Shown one piece after another: positions 39,562 to 48,393 of a stretch of 64,000 nt of DNA; the stretch's first letter is position 1, and every line of letters begins with the position of its first letter. A program made the position numbers and the translations under genes. The stretch spans positions 62,001 through 126,000 of the forward strand of contig NZ_PYMJ01000003.1 in NCBI RefSeq assembly GCF_003025615.1, given 5' to 3'. The notes beneath the pieces were generated by a model. It had not been told where the DNA came from. It saw nothing but the letters and a program-made list of their open reading frames with translations, and did not search any database. This DNA is from Photobacterium frigidiphilum (lineage in GTDB: Bacteria > Pseudomonadota > Gammaproteobacteria > Enterobacterales > Vibrionaceae).

Positions 39562-40467
39562 ATGGCTGAGATGGATAAAAGATTGAAAATGGATCTATTG
39601 CTCGATCTTGAGTTATTGCGTACCTTTGTCATGGTCGCTAAGACCGGAGAATTAAAGAAAGCAGCTGAAGCCATTTTCCGCTCTCAAGCAGCCGTTAGTA
39701 TGCAGATGAAGAGACTAGAGGAATTAGTTGGCTGCACGCTGATGGAACGTAGCAACCGGGGGATACAATTAACCGATGCTGGAGAAACCTTACTCGGCTA
39801 CAGCGAACAGTTTCTGAAACTCAATAACGCAACCTTTTCGGCATTAAATGAGCGAGACCTGTCCGGTCAGTTCAATTTTGGCGTTCCGACGGACTATGCC
39901 CAAGATTTTTTAAATTACTTTATGCCAGTATTGACCCGTGAGATTCCAAACCTTGAAGCGAGAATAGTCTGTGACCGTAGTCGAAACTTACGAGAGAAGC
40001 TGGAAGCTGGCGAATTGGATATTGCTATTGTTGCAGGGGAAGCAGACTACACAGATGATCTATTGCTCTGGAGTGAGCGATTGATATGGTCAGCCTCTAC
40101 CCATATCAATTTGAAAGAACTGAAAGAAGTACCTGTCGCCATTTATGATGATAACTGCATCGTTAGCGATTTATGTATCAGTGGATTGAAAAAAGCCAAT
40201 ATCTCATATCGGCAGGTATTTAGCAGTTCAATACTCGAAAATGTCGCCACCGCCGTTCATTCCGGTTTCGCCATATCGCTGTTACCAGAATCAATGTTTG
40301 ATGCTTGCAAAATCCAAGAGGTATCTTCAAGTATTTTAAAAAGTAATTTAGTGCTCAATATGAATATGATTAATTCACCAATGATAGACGAACCAATACT
40401 AACTAAAATAGCAGAATGCTTGCGGCTAGCCAGCACCAGCCAACGGTTAGGAAAGACATCTGTTTAG
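39562..40467 (+). CDS. LysR-family transcriptional regulator
   Basis: A 301-residue LysR protein with helix-turn-helix LLRTFVMVAKTGELKKAAEAIFRSQAAVSMQMKRLEELVGCTLMERSNRGIQLTDAGETLL at residues 15-75 and an effector-binding domain (QFNFGVPTDYAQDFLNYFMPVLTREIPNLEARIV). An internal ATG at 39571 is an alternative start. It is divergent from the MDR dehydrogenase gene across a 224-base intergenic region. This is the usual set-up for a LysR protein controlling both itself and its neighbour. The group resembles the IlvY/NhaR-distant members often called LrhA-like. The inducer is unknown. Confidence 0.87.
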   Translation: MAEMDKRLKMDLLLDLELLRTFVMVAKTGELKKAAEAIFRSQAAVSMQMKRLEELVGCTLMERSNRGIQLTDAGETLLGYSEQFLKLNNATFSALNERDLSGQFNFGVPTDYAQDFLNYFMPVLTREIPNLEARIVCDRSRNLREKLEAGELDIAIVAGEADYTDDLLLWSERLIWSASTHINLKELKEVPVAIYDDNCIVSDLCISGLKKANISYRQVFSSSILENVATAVHSGFAISLLPESMFDACKIQEVSSSILKSNLVLNMNMINSPMIDEPILTKIAECLRLASTSQRLGKTSV

Positions 40468-41078
40468 GGAAGTTTCGAGCAAAATTCTCTCGCCCGCTTT
40501 TTCTGAAAGCGGACAAAAAAAAACACTAGGCACCTGAACCGAAGAGTTTTGCGCAACGCTCACAAATGGGAGTTATGAGCGATGTTGACTCTCAGGAACA
40601 CCACCCATCACCACATTACTTCAGAGGCTCTCCTTCGCTTACATGAGCTTGACAGCGAAAAAAAATAACTTTTCTCAGGGACAGAGAGCTGCATTATCTT
40701 TAATTTGAAGTATTAGGCATCTCTAATCCCCCCCTCGATCTTCATCTCAACATTCCTATGGATACATGCCAGCTTCGATAGAGGCACTGGTTAAGCCGCA
40801 AGTAGCGTAATTATAAATGCCTTCCTCATGGATCTCTAAGCATGGAAGAAAGTGACGCAGGCTGAGCATCTTCGAAGCGTATGCAAGCTGGCACCAAGTA
40901 TCCAATCGATAGGTCACTTGGCAGTAGGTCTTGCATTTCCAAAGACTTTTCAGTTATCCCCTTAACACTTTGTTACAAACTCCACAAAATTACGATTTTT
41001 TTTCGAAAGAGCTTGAGAATTTTACTGATATGACTAACCTACGCACAATGTTTTGGTTTAAACCAGTTGAGGATTTCG
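40468..41078. other. Long non-coding spacer with a terminator-like hairpin and a possible gene fragment
   Basis: About 610 bases. CCCGCTTTTTCTGAAAGCGGAC (40492-40513) can fold as a short hairpin after the LysR stop. On the minus strand an open stretch between about 40950 and 40765 reads ...LSLRHFLPCLEIHEEG then IYNYATCGLTSASIEAGMYP and stops. It has no clear start or family and may be a decayed gene or chance. No repeat ends were recognised. Confidence 0.3.
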
Positions 41079-41783
41079 GTGAAAGAGACTAATTATGTGG
41101 ATGCTACTCGTGAGCGTTTTGAAGCTTGGTTATTGAAGGCCAACTTACCAACTGGGGCAAAATTACCTTCTGAAAGGGAATTATGCGAACTATTAGATAC
41201 TAAGCGAATGACATTACGACAAGTACTAATAGAGCTGGAGGTGGAATCACGGATTTTCAGAAAGAATAGAAGTGGTTGGTTTATTACGCCTAGTAGGTTT
41301 GTGTATAACCCAAAATCACTCTCCAGTTTAAATGCAGAAGCCATAAGACAAGGACGACAAGCTTTTTGGGAATACTTAGAGCAAGGTTTAGCTCAATCGT
41401 TACCATCAGAAGTAGAAAAAGTGTTTTCTCTAGAGGAAAACACATACAAAGTGACGGGGTGGTGTGGTCTTGATAAACACAAAGTTTTTTACCATGAGTC
41501 TTATATTGATGCTGATTTTGCACCGGATTTTATCAATAAATTGAAAAACAAGTCATTTGCTAAGGTATGGGAAGAAGAGTATGGACAAGCTCTAACAATA
41601 AAAAAACTGTCATTCAAACCTGTGAATATGCCTGAATTTGCCTGTAAGGAATTGGGGGTCGCTCCAAACTCATTTGGGATATTAATCGAAAAACATCGCG
41701 CAACAAGCGATAAAAAAGTGGTTCAAATCGACTTAGAATATTGGCGGTTCGAATCAGTTGAATTAGTTATTGATGATTTATAA
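41079..41783 (+). CDS. GntR-family (UTRA) transcriptional regulator
   Basis: A 234-residue GntR/HutC-type regulator. The DNA-binding domain is RFEAWLLKANLPTGAKLPSERELCELLDTKRMTLRQVLIELEVESRIFRKNRSGWFI, and the C-terminal UTRA domain senses a small molecule (HKVFYHESYIDADFAPDFI, GILIEKHRATSDKKVVQIDLEYWRFE). A TTG at 41067 is in frame, but GTG 41079 has TGAGGA five bases before it. The stop is eight bases before the start of the TIM-barrel gene, so it heads that operon (41792, 42922, 43312) and very likely controls it. Confidence 0.85.
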   Translation: MKETNYVDATRERFEAWLLKANLPTGAKLPSERELCELLDTKRMTLRQVLIELEVESRIFRKNRSGWFITPSRFVYNPKSLSSLNAEAIRQGRQAFWEYLEQGLAQSLPSEVEKVFSLEENTYKVTGWCGLDKHKVFYHESYIDADFAPDFINKLKNKSFAKVWEEEYGQALTIKKLSFKPVNMPEFACKELGVAPNSFGILIEKHRATSDKKVVQIDLEYWRFESVELVIDDL

Positions 41784-41791
41784 GGAAATTC

Positions 41792-42751
41792 ATGAAAAAC
41801 ATTGACCGTTCTTTACTTGCAGAGCGAGCTCGCAATATACCATTGTATTTACACGCTTATGCTTTCCACCTAAATATGCGGTATGAACGTTTAATACCTA
41901 GTGACTTACTCGATATTGCCCATCAGCAGGATTTAAGAGGAGTGAAAATCCATGTCGAAGATGGTGAATCGCAGTCTCTTCAACAACTTAGTTTAGAAGA
42001 ATTAACTAAGTTTAAATCAAAAGCTCAAGAATATGGTTTGGATATCCATATTGAAACTAGTGCTTCTGATAAAGAGACATTGGATGAGGCGATTCGTATT
42101 GCAAGGGCTACAGGAGCGAGCTCGGTACGTTTTTATCCTCGTTATGAGGGTTATCTATATGATGTCCTTGCTAAAATCTCAGTCGATCTAGAGTATTTAC
42201 AACAGTATGACAACTGTGGCTTGAGCTTTACCATAGAACAACATGAAGATCTTAAAAGTCACGAGTTGGTCACGCTGGTTAAGAATAGCGGAATGAAAAA
42301 TCTATCAATACTCTTTGATTTTGCAAATATGATAAATGCAAATGAATTACCATTACCTGCACTTGATGCTATGGCTCCTTATATCACTCAGGTTCATGTG
42401 AAAGATGCCCGAATTATCAGAGACAGTTCAGGTTGGGCTCATGAAGCCTGCCACACAGGAAAAGGTGATTTACCGATCAAGGAGTTGCTCATAAAATTAC
42501 TTATGCTGGGTGAAGAACGACAACAAATTACAGCTTTTGGTCTGGAAGAAGAAGTTGATTATTACGCACCCGCATTTCGCTTTGATGATGAAGGAGGGAA
42601 CCCATGGATTCCTTGGCGTGATGCTAGTTCTACCCCGCTGCCTGATGCGGAATATATTGAAGAGCGGCTAGAGTTAGAAAAAATGCACGCATTGGACCAA
42701 ATTACTTATATTCGCAACTTGTGTAATGAATTAGCCAAAACAATAAATTAA
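41792..42751 (+). CDS. Sugar-phosphate isomerase/epimerase-like TIM-barrel protein
   Basis: A 319-residue protein of the xylose-isomerase-like (AP endonuclease 2) TIM-barrel superfamily. Metal-site-type residues are visible in FTIEQHEDLKSHELV, LSILFDFANMINANELP, ITQVHVKDARII and the terminal FGLEEEVDYYAP, consistent with Glu/Asp/His ligands for a divalent metal. Relatives include hydroxypyruvate, tagatose and inosose isomerases/epimerases. It lies directly after a GntR-UTRA regulator and before a RidA protein and an MFS transporter, implying catabolism of an imported sugar or amino-sugar-like compound. No more specific reaction can be assigned. Confidence 0.78.
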   Translation: MKNIDRSLLAERARNIPLYLHAYAFHLNMRYERLIPSDLLDIAHQQDLRGVKIHVEDGESQSLQQLSLEELTKFKSKAQEYGLDIHIETSASDKETLDEAIRIARATGASSVRFYPRYEGYLYDVLAKISVDLEYLQQYDNCGLSFTIEQHEDLKSHELVTLVKNSGMKNLSILFDFANMINANELPLPALDAMAPYITQVHVKDARIIRDSSGWAHEACHTGKGDLPIKELLIKLLMLGEERQQITAFGLEEEVDYYAPAFRFDDEGGNPWIPWRDASSTPLPDAEYIEERLELEKMHALDQITYIRNLCNELAKTIN

Positions 42752-42771
42752 AGTTCACACTCAAATTATAT

Positions 42772-42797
42772 TCATTCCATTAATAAAAATGGAATGA
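42772..42797 (+). terminator. Intercistronic hairpin between the TIM-barrel and RidA genes
   Basis: A 10-bp perfect stem TCATTCCATT (42772-42781) and its complement (42788-42797), a 6-base loop, then GTGTTTCTT. It is weakly T-rich, so it could be a partial terminator that lowers downstream expression. A 170-base gap separates the two genes. Confidence 0.45.
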
Positions 42798-42921
42798 GTG
42801 TTTCTTAAAGTATTAGCTATTTAGCAATAGGATTTTATTAAATTAACATCCTAGGCACCGCTATATATAAAGATAATTTTTTAACAAAGAAAAAGTTTTT
42901 AAAAACTGAAGTGGAATAATT

Positions 42922-43299
42922 ATGATAATAGAAACAAATAATGCCCCAAAAGCTATTGGTCCATATTCTCAAGCTGTATTGGCTGGAGATTATGTCTATG
43001 TGTCAGGCTGCTGCCCGTTCAGCACTGAAGACGGTTCTGTCGTAGGCACAACCATTGAAGAGCAAGCCATACAGGTGATGGAAAACCTAAAAGCAATTGT
43101 TGCTGCCGCTGATCTCACTATGCCTGACGTGGTAAAGACAACTTGCTTTATCAGCGATCTGGAAAACTTTGCCACGTTCAACGCAATCTATGCTGACTAC
43201 TTTTCTGGTGGCACTTTCCCGGCCCGCTCTTGCGTCGAAGTCGCTCGCCTGCCTAAAGACGTACTGATTGAAGTAGAAGCCGTTATATATAATAAATAA
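42922..43299 (+). CDS. RidA-family protein (divergent active-site loop)
   Basis: A 125-residue Rid protein: NNAPKAIGPYSQAVLAGDYVYVSG, PFSTEDGSVVGTTIEEQAIQVMENLKAI, TTCFISDLENFATFNAIYADYF and FPARSCVEVARLPKDVLIEVEAVIY. The catalytic Arg in PARSC and the terminal Glu are kept. The normally conserved SGQ(I/L)P loop is replaced by SGCCPF, so substrate range may differ. It differs clearly from the RidA encoded at 25171, so it is not a recent duplicate. It is co-directional with an MFS gene 12 bases later. It probably deaminates an enamine/imine intermediate of the pathway encoded here. Confidence 0.85.
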   Translation: MIIETNNAPKAIGPYSQAVLAGDYVYVSGCCPFSTEDGSVVGTTIEEQAIQVMENLKAIVAAADLTMPDVVKTTCFISDLENFATFNAIYADYFSGGTFPARSCVEVARLPKDVLIEVEAVIYNK

Positions 43300-43311
43300 G
43301 GATATATTTTT

Positions 43312-44574
43312 ATGTTGATGAATAAATGGATACGCCTGTGCTTCCTTATTTTAGGCGGAGGTACCATCTTTAAACTGTCCAGTATGAAAGATGTGTTCTA
43401 CGTTCCTATGCAGGAAGATTGGGGCCTGACAAATACTCAAATTGGTCTGAGTTTTACTGTTTATACCATTGTCCAGACCACGGGTCTTTTCCTGTCGCTA
43501 TATATCGCTGACCGTATTTCTAAAAAAATTCTTTTACCCGTTGGCTTGATCGGGGTTGGTTTATGTGGTCTTTATCTGTCTACTCTGCCTCCGTTCACCG
43601 GGTACTTAATTTGCTTTGCAGCAATGGCTTTCTTCGCTGACGTTCTTTACTGGCCTGTATTACTCAAAGCCGTTCGACTGCTTGGCACCAAAGAAGAACA
43701 AGGGCGTATGTTCGGTTTCCTTGAGGCTGGACGTGGCGTCGTTGATGTCATCGTCGCTTTTGGCGCACTGTTCGTATTTGTTCAATTTGGTGAAGGTAAA
43801 GCAGGCATGCAGGCTGGCCTGATTTACTATACGCTGATTACTCTCGCTGTCGGTATAGTTACCTACTTTATCGTTGATGACGATGACAAGGTTGAAAGCA
43901 AGGATAATGTAAATGCAAATTTCGAAGTCTTTAAAGGCATTAAGCACGTACTTACTTGCCCTAATGTATGGCTGGCTTCATTCGGTATTTTCTTTGTCTA
44001 TGCTGCTTATTGTGGTCTGACCTACTTTATCCCGTTCCTGAAGGATATTTACGCCCTTCCTGTCGCTCTTGTTGGTGCCTACGGCATCATCAACCAGTAC
44101 GCATTAAAAATGGTCGGTGGTCCGATTGGCGGCTTCCTGGCAGATAAGGTTGTTAAATCTCCGACAGTTTATTTGAAATGGACTTTCCTGATTTCGGCTA
44201 TTGCTATCTTCCTTTTCATGCAGTTACCACATGAGACTATGAATGTTTACTTAGGTATGGCCGCAACGTTAGGCTTTGGTGCGATCATCTTCTCTCAACG
44301 TGCAATTTTCTTTGCACCAATGGATGAAATCGGAACACCGCGTAAGTACGCCGGATCTGCCATGGCCTTTGGTTGTATTATCGGGTACATGCCGGCCATG
44401 TTCGCTTATACGCTTTACGGGTGGATGCTGGATACTTTCGAAGGAATGACCGGGTATAACTATGTATTCAGCACCATGATGGCATTCAGCCTGCTAGGCT
44501 TTGCCTGCTCTGCAACACTTGCCAGAAGAATTAAAAAGCAAAAACAGCTTGCTACAGCTTCTGTAACAGCTTAA
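43312..44574 (+). CDS. MFS transporter (YihN-like)
   Basis: A 420-residue major facilitator with 12 predicted helices. The N-terminus (KWIRLCFLILGGGTIFKLSSMKDVFYVPMQEDWGLTNTQIGLSFTVYTIVQTTGL) resembles the YihN and related sugar/organic-acid MFS carriers. The first cytoplasmic loop has the family-type DRISKK motif. An acidic central loop (IVDDDDKVESKDNVN) separates the halves. ATG 43312 follows AAGGA; ATG 43318 is an alternative. It is the last gene of the GntR/TIM-barrel/RidA unit and is the likely importer of its substrate. Base composition and codon choice are more enterobacterial-like than the upstream GntR and TIM-barrel genes. Confidence 0.85.
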   Translation: MLMNKWIRLCFLILGGGTIFKLSSMKDVFYVPMQEDWGLTNTQIGLSFTVYTIVQTTGLFLSLYIADRISKKILLPVGLIGVGLCGLYLSTLPPFTGYLICFAAMAFFADVLYWPVLLKAVRLLGTKEEQGRMFGFLEAGRGVVDVIVAFGALFVFVQFGEGKAGMQAGLIYYTLITLAVGIVTYFIVDDDDKVESKDNVNANFEVFKGIKHVLTCPNVWLASFGIFFVYAAYCGLTYFIPFLKDIYALPVALVGAYGIINQYALKMVGGPIGGFLADKVVKSPTVYLKWTFLISAIAIFLFMQLPHETMNVYLGMAATLGFGAIIFSQRAIFFAPMDEIGTPRKYAGSAMAFGCIIGYMPAMFAYTLYGWMLDTFEGMTGYNYVFSTMMAFSLLGFACSATLARRIKKQKQLATASVTA

Positions 44575-44618
44575 CGAACGGGAAAAAAGCGGCTTCTTAG
44601 CCACTTTGGACTGATGAC

Positions 44619-44646
44619 AAAGCCCTGCCCATTTGGACAGGGCTTT
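44619..44646 (+). terminator. Terminator-like hairpin after the MFS gene
   Basis: A 9-bp perfect stem AAAGCCCTG (44619-44627) and CAGGGCTTT (44638-44646) with a 10-base loop, 45 bases after the stop. The T-run is short. Confidence 0.6.
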
Positions 44647-45362
44647 ACTCGAATAGAAGGCGTCCAACAAGCAATTGCTTATCCCCTCCAACCCACAACG
44701 GCTTTGTTAAAGCGCTCAAATAATGCTCACTTTTATATTCGAATTGAGTTCAGTTATCATAGCCAACCTTTCATTGAATATTTTTCAAAATGATGAACTT
44801 AATCGGTAAGACCAACCGACTGAAAACCTGCCCAAAGTGTGATGCTTTAAAAAGCTGTTAACACGATAAGGACAGTAGGTGCGCAATCATCATAGGCTAG
44901 AGATTAGCTATCTCAAGAGAAGCCCTATATACGCACGCATCTTAACTGACTGAATGATTCACTTTGTAAATACACACTTTGGGGCAGAAATCACTTAGAC
45001 TTTCTTCTCTAAATCATTGAGGGACATAAGTAAGTTAGAGTCAGTTACCTAATTGTCACCTTTGTCATAAGAAAAGTATCTCAAAGTTAGCTGTGTTGCC
45101 CACAACCTTAGGGTTGCGAGAGCTGACAACTTACTGGCTTTGGAATAAAGATCGGACATCAGTCTAGCCGTCAGGGTTGGGAAGTCCTGCGGCCCTAAGC
45201 GGAAGTTGAGCCGGCTCCTTGTATTGCCCGACAAAGCAGACGTTCACACACAATTTTGCACCCCAACGGCAGCATCGGATCTCCCATTGCCGTTTACTTG
45301 ATATTTGTGAGAAAAACACTAGTCTCACACTTTAAGGCAGGAGTAATTGAAGGAGTTGTGCA
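44647..45362. other. Long degenerate spacer within the accessory region
   Basis: About 715 bases without a supported gene. A minus-strand open frame at 45049-45234 has no ribosome site or family and looks accidental. AAGCAGACGTTCACA (45234-45248) repeats a motif seen in other spacers here. Probably decayed DNA between separately acquired genes. Confidence 0.35.
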
Positions 45363-46130
45363 ATGCATTACGACGTCTACGGCTCAGGCAGTCCGATTGT
45401 CTTTATCCACGGCTCTTTTGCCAGCACCTCCACGTGGAAAAAGATGATCGCCACACTATCCAGAGAACACCTGTGCATTGCTATCAAGTTACCCGGACAC
45501 TGTGGCACTCCCGACCCAGATGATTTCGCCGCCCCCTCCATGGAACCTGAGTTTTCTGTTATCGAAGACGCTATCGGCCAACTGACTAACGAACCGGTGC
45601 ACCTGGTCGGCCATTCCTTTGGCGGTGTAGTGGCGCTGGCACTGACGATGAAAGGCTCGGTAACGCTACGACATTTAACCCTGTTTGAACCCGTTGCCGT
45701 GGCCGTGCTGGCTGAATCCGGGGAAGAGAAGGCGCATTTGGCACTTAACCAATTCGTCAGCGACTATCGCGATGCCGTTACCAATAACAAACCCTATGCC
45801 TGCGGCAAAGTGATTGACTTCTGGGGCGGAGCAGGGTCGTTCGACAGCATGCCAGAAGCCTTACGCGATGGCATGGTACCCTTTACCGCCAACAATATCC
45901 GCCACTGGGATCTATGCCAGTCCTGTGTCAGACCTATGTCCGATTATCAATCTCTGGCAACACCGACTACAGTGGTCTGCGGCGGCAACTCCAACCCGAT
46001 TGCCCAGACCATCGCTAAACAACTGCACGCCCATATTCCCAATAGCACATTGACATTTATTGAGGGGGCTAGCCACTTTATGGTGACCACCCATGCCAAG
46101 GCGTGTTTGGCGGCCATGCAATGTCGTTAA
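45363..46130 (+). CDS. Alpha/beta-fold hydrolase
   Basis: A 255-residue alpha/beta hydrolase. The oxyanion loop is VFIHGSFASTSTWKKMI, the nucleophile elbow GHSFGG holds the catalytic serine near residue 93, and the catalytic histidine is in EGASHFMVTTHAKA near the end; the acid is probably in the ...CGGNSNPIAQTIAK region. There is no signal peptide, so the protein is cytoplasmic. Relatives include esterases, haloperoxidase-like and C-C bond hydrolases, and the substrate is unknown. An AAGGAG site precedes the ATG. The gene is clearly richer in G+C than its chromosomal neighbours, and it is the last gene of the mosaic region. Confidence 0.85.
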   Translation: MHYDVYGSGSPIVFIHGSFASTSTWKKMIATLSREHLCIAIKLPGHCGTPDPDDFAAPSMEPEFSVIEDAIGQLTNEPVHLVGHSFGGVVALALTMKGSVTLRHLTLFEPVAVAVLAESGEEKAHLALNQFVSDYRDAVTNNKPYACGKVIDFWGGAGSFDSMPEALRDGMVPFTANNIRHWDLCQSCVRPMSDYQSLATPTTVVCGGNSNPIAQTIAKQLHAHIPNSTLTFIEGASHFMVTTHAKACLAAMQCR

Positions 46131-46377
46131 TTCCAGAGTCTTTGTAAAGGGCCCGCTAATGCGCCTCCGCAATTGAGCTGAGCGTTACGACCAGTCTGCT
46201 TTCACCTTGAATCCCAAGTTCTGATTGTCGGCTTTTGGGCGTGTCCTGCCGCAAGCGGCCCCTCAGAACGGTAGCCGCAATGTCCACTTTCATATCTGGG
46301 TAACGATGAGCGCAAGCCAGAATATGCGATTCCTAAGTGACAGCAATTGGCCGAAAGCGTCCCTTGGTGAAGTATTT

Positions 46378-48231
46378 CTATCTTGTTGCTTTTAAATTGG
46401 AAGTTTCATCACCAATAAACCCACCCGTTTGATGCGCCCATAATTGAGCATAAATACCTTTTTGAGCAATCAATTCCTGATGTGTTCCTTGCTCTGCAAT
46501 TTCACCTTTATCGAGCACTATAAGACGGTCCATTGCGGCAATGGTTGATAAACGGTGGGCAATGGCAATCACGGTTTTACCTTGCATCAGTTCATACAGA
46601 CTTTCTTGAATGGCTGCTTCGACTTCTGAATCTAATGCTGAAGTTGCTTCATCTAGCAGTAGGATAGGGGCATTTTTCAGTAGTACTCGAGAGATCGCAA
46701 TACGTTGGCGTTGACCACCTGAAAGCTTCACACCACGTTCACCTACTTGAGCATCATACCCAGTATTACCGTATGGGTCTGATAGCGAGCCAATAAACTC
46801 ATGTGCATGGGCTTGTTTAGTCGCCGCGAGTAACTGTTCTTCCGTTGCATCAGGGTTACCATACATAATGTTTTCACGAATAGAGCGGTGCAACAATGAT
46901 GTATCTTGCGTGACCATACCAATTTGTGCGCGGAGTGAATCTTGCGTCACGTGTGCAATGTTTTGACCATCAATACTGATAGAGCCAGATTCGACATCGT
47001 GAAAGCGCATTAACAGGTTAACCATAGTGGATTTACCTGCGCCAGAGCGCCCGACTAACCCTACTTTTTCGCCCGGTTTAATATTGAGGTTCAGTTTTTC
47101 AATCACCCCTGATTTTTCACCGTAATGGAAATTAACATCGTCAAAGTGAATAGCCCCATTGTTAACAGCAAGTGTTGGTGCGTCTTTCTTATCTGTAATA
47201 TCAACAGGTTTAGATAGCGTACGCATACCGTCAATGACGGTGCCGATATTTTCAAACAGACCACCAATCTCCCACATAATCCATTTAGACATGCCATTGA
47301 TACGTAATGCTAAGCTTACTGCGACAGCGATAGCCCCGATAGTGACGGCAGAGATTGTCCATAGCCAAATAGCAAGACCAGCAATAGAGAACACAAGCAG
47401 GTAATTGATGATCTCTACATTAATATTTAACCCTGTAACGAGGCGCATTTGGCGATGTACAGTGTCAAGAAAGCCTTTCATACCTTGTTCTGCGTATTCG
47501 GTTTCACGATCAGTATGGGAAAATAACTTAACGGTTTGAATATTGGTATAGCTGTCGACAATGCGTCCTGTCATGGTAGAACGTGCATCAGCTTGTTCGG
47601 TTGACACTGTTTTTAGCTTGGGAACAAAATACAGTTGAATACCGACATAAGCCGCAAGCCATAACAGCATTGGTATCATTAAACGATAATCTGACTGGGC
47701 AATCAGCACCACCATCGCGGTGAAATACACCGTAATATAGACCAATACATCCAGTAACTTCATTACCGTTTCTCGTACCGATAATGAAGTTTGCATGACT
47801 TTAGTGGCAATTCGACCGGCAAAATCATTTTGATAAAATGACACGCTTTGTTTTAACAGGTAACGGTGTGCTAGCCAACGAATAGCCATTGGGTAGTTAC
47901 CCAATAATGTTTGATGCAGTAACAATGAATGTAGAAAAACCAGTGAAGGCACAACAACCAGCACAATCAGACTCATTACAATGAGCTTTCCGCCTTCTTC
48001 GGCAATAAAAGTGTCGGGATTATGCTGCGTTAGCCAATCGACCAGTTGTCCCATAAAACCAAATAGAGACACTTCTACCACTGCGATAACAGCACTGAGT
48101 AATGACATCGCAATGAGTGGAAGTTCAAACCCTTTGGTGTAGTGGCGGCAAAAAGCAAACAAACTTGCTGGTGGCTGATCAGGATCCTGTTTAGGAAAAG
48201 CAGAGGTCAGTTTTTCAAAGCGTTTGTACAT
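46378..48231 (-). CDS. ABC-type exporter, fused permease and ATPase
   Basis: A 617-residue half-transporter of the MsbA/lipid-drug exporter type. Six membrane helices (residues ~38-330) precede an ATPase domain with Walker A GLVGRSGAGKST, Q-loop VTQDTSLLHRSIRENIMYG, signature LSGGQRQRIAISR, Walker B ILLLDEATSALD and the switch histidine in IAIAHRLSTIAAMDR. All catalytic motifs are intact. It would act as a dimer in the inner membrane, exporting lipid, drug or peptide. The gene is monocistronic and lies between the accessory region and melR, at the point where the usual chromosomal base composition resumes. Substrate unknown. Confidence 0.9.
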   Translation of the reverse strand: MYKRFEKLTSAFPKQDPDQPPASLFAFCRHYTKGFELPLIAMSLLSAVIAVVEVSLFGFMGQLVDWLTQHNPDTFIAEEGGKLIVMSLIVLVVVPSLVFLHSLLLHQTLLGNYPMAIRWLAHRYLLKQSVSFYQNDFAGRIATKVMQTSLSVRETVMKLLDVLVYITVYFTAMVVLIAQSDYRLMIPMLLWLAAYVGIQLYFVPKLKTVSTEQADARSTMTGRIVDSYTNIQTVKLFSHTDRETEYAEQGMKGFLDTVHRQMRLVTGLNINVEIINYLLVFSIAGLAIWLWTISAVTIGAIAVAVSLALRINGMSKWIMWEIGGLFENIGTVIDGMRTLSKPVDITDKKDAPTLAVNNGAIHFDDVNFHYGEKSGVIEKLNLNIKPGEKVGLVGRSGAGKSTMVNLLMRFHDVESGSISIDGQNIAHVTQDSLRAQIGMVTQDTSLLHRSIRENIMYGNPDATEEQLLAATKQAHAHEFIGSLSDPYGNTGYDAQVGERGVKLSGGQRQRIAISRVLLKNAPILLLDEATSALDSEVEAAIQESLYELMQGKTVIAIAHRLSTIAAMDRLIVLDKGEIAEQGTHQELIAQKGIYAQLWAHQTGGFIGDETSNLKATR

Positions 48232-48393
48232 AAAATGGAGTGTCCAATAAAAGCGTATGATTGTTAGGTAGCAGAATGTAATGCGCGCTTATAGCGTGTA
48301 TTTGAACGTGTAAAAGCGCCAAGTTGATTATCTAATGTACGACCTTGAAGGTAAAGTGTTGTGTCGTATCAACCTAAACAAGTGTCTGACCAT

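Noticed and set aside
40468-41078. Insertion sequence remnant
   Set aside because: No transposase motif or terminal inverted repeats could be recognised, only a short minus-strand open stretch.
45049-45234. Minus-strand 61-residue open frame in the accessory spacer
   Set aside because: Lies in decayed DNA, no ribosome site, no family; likely chance.
36913-45362. Integron attC or VCR-like sites between the accessory genes
   Set aside because: Genes face both directions, and I could not find the paired 7-base core sites or a shared cassette boundary.
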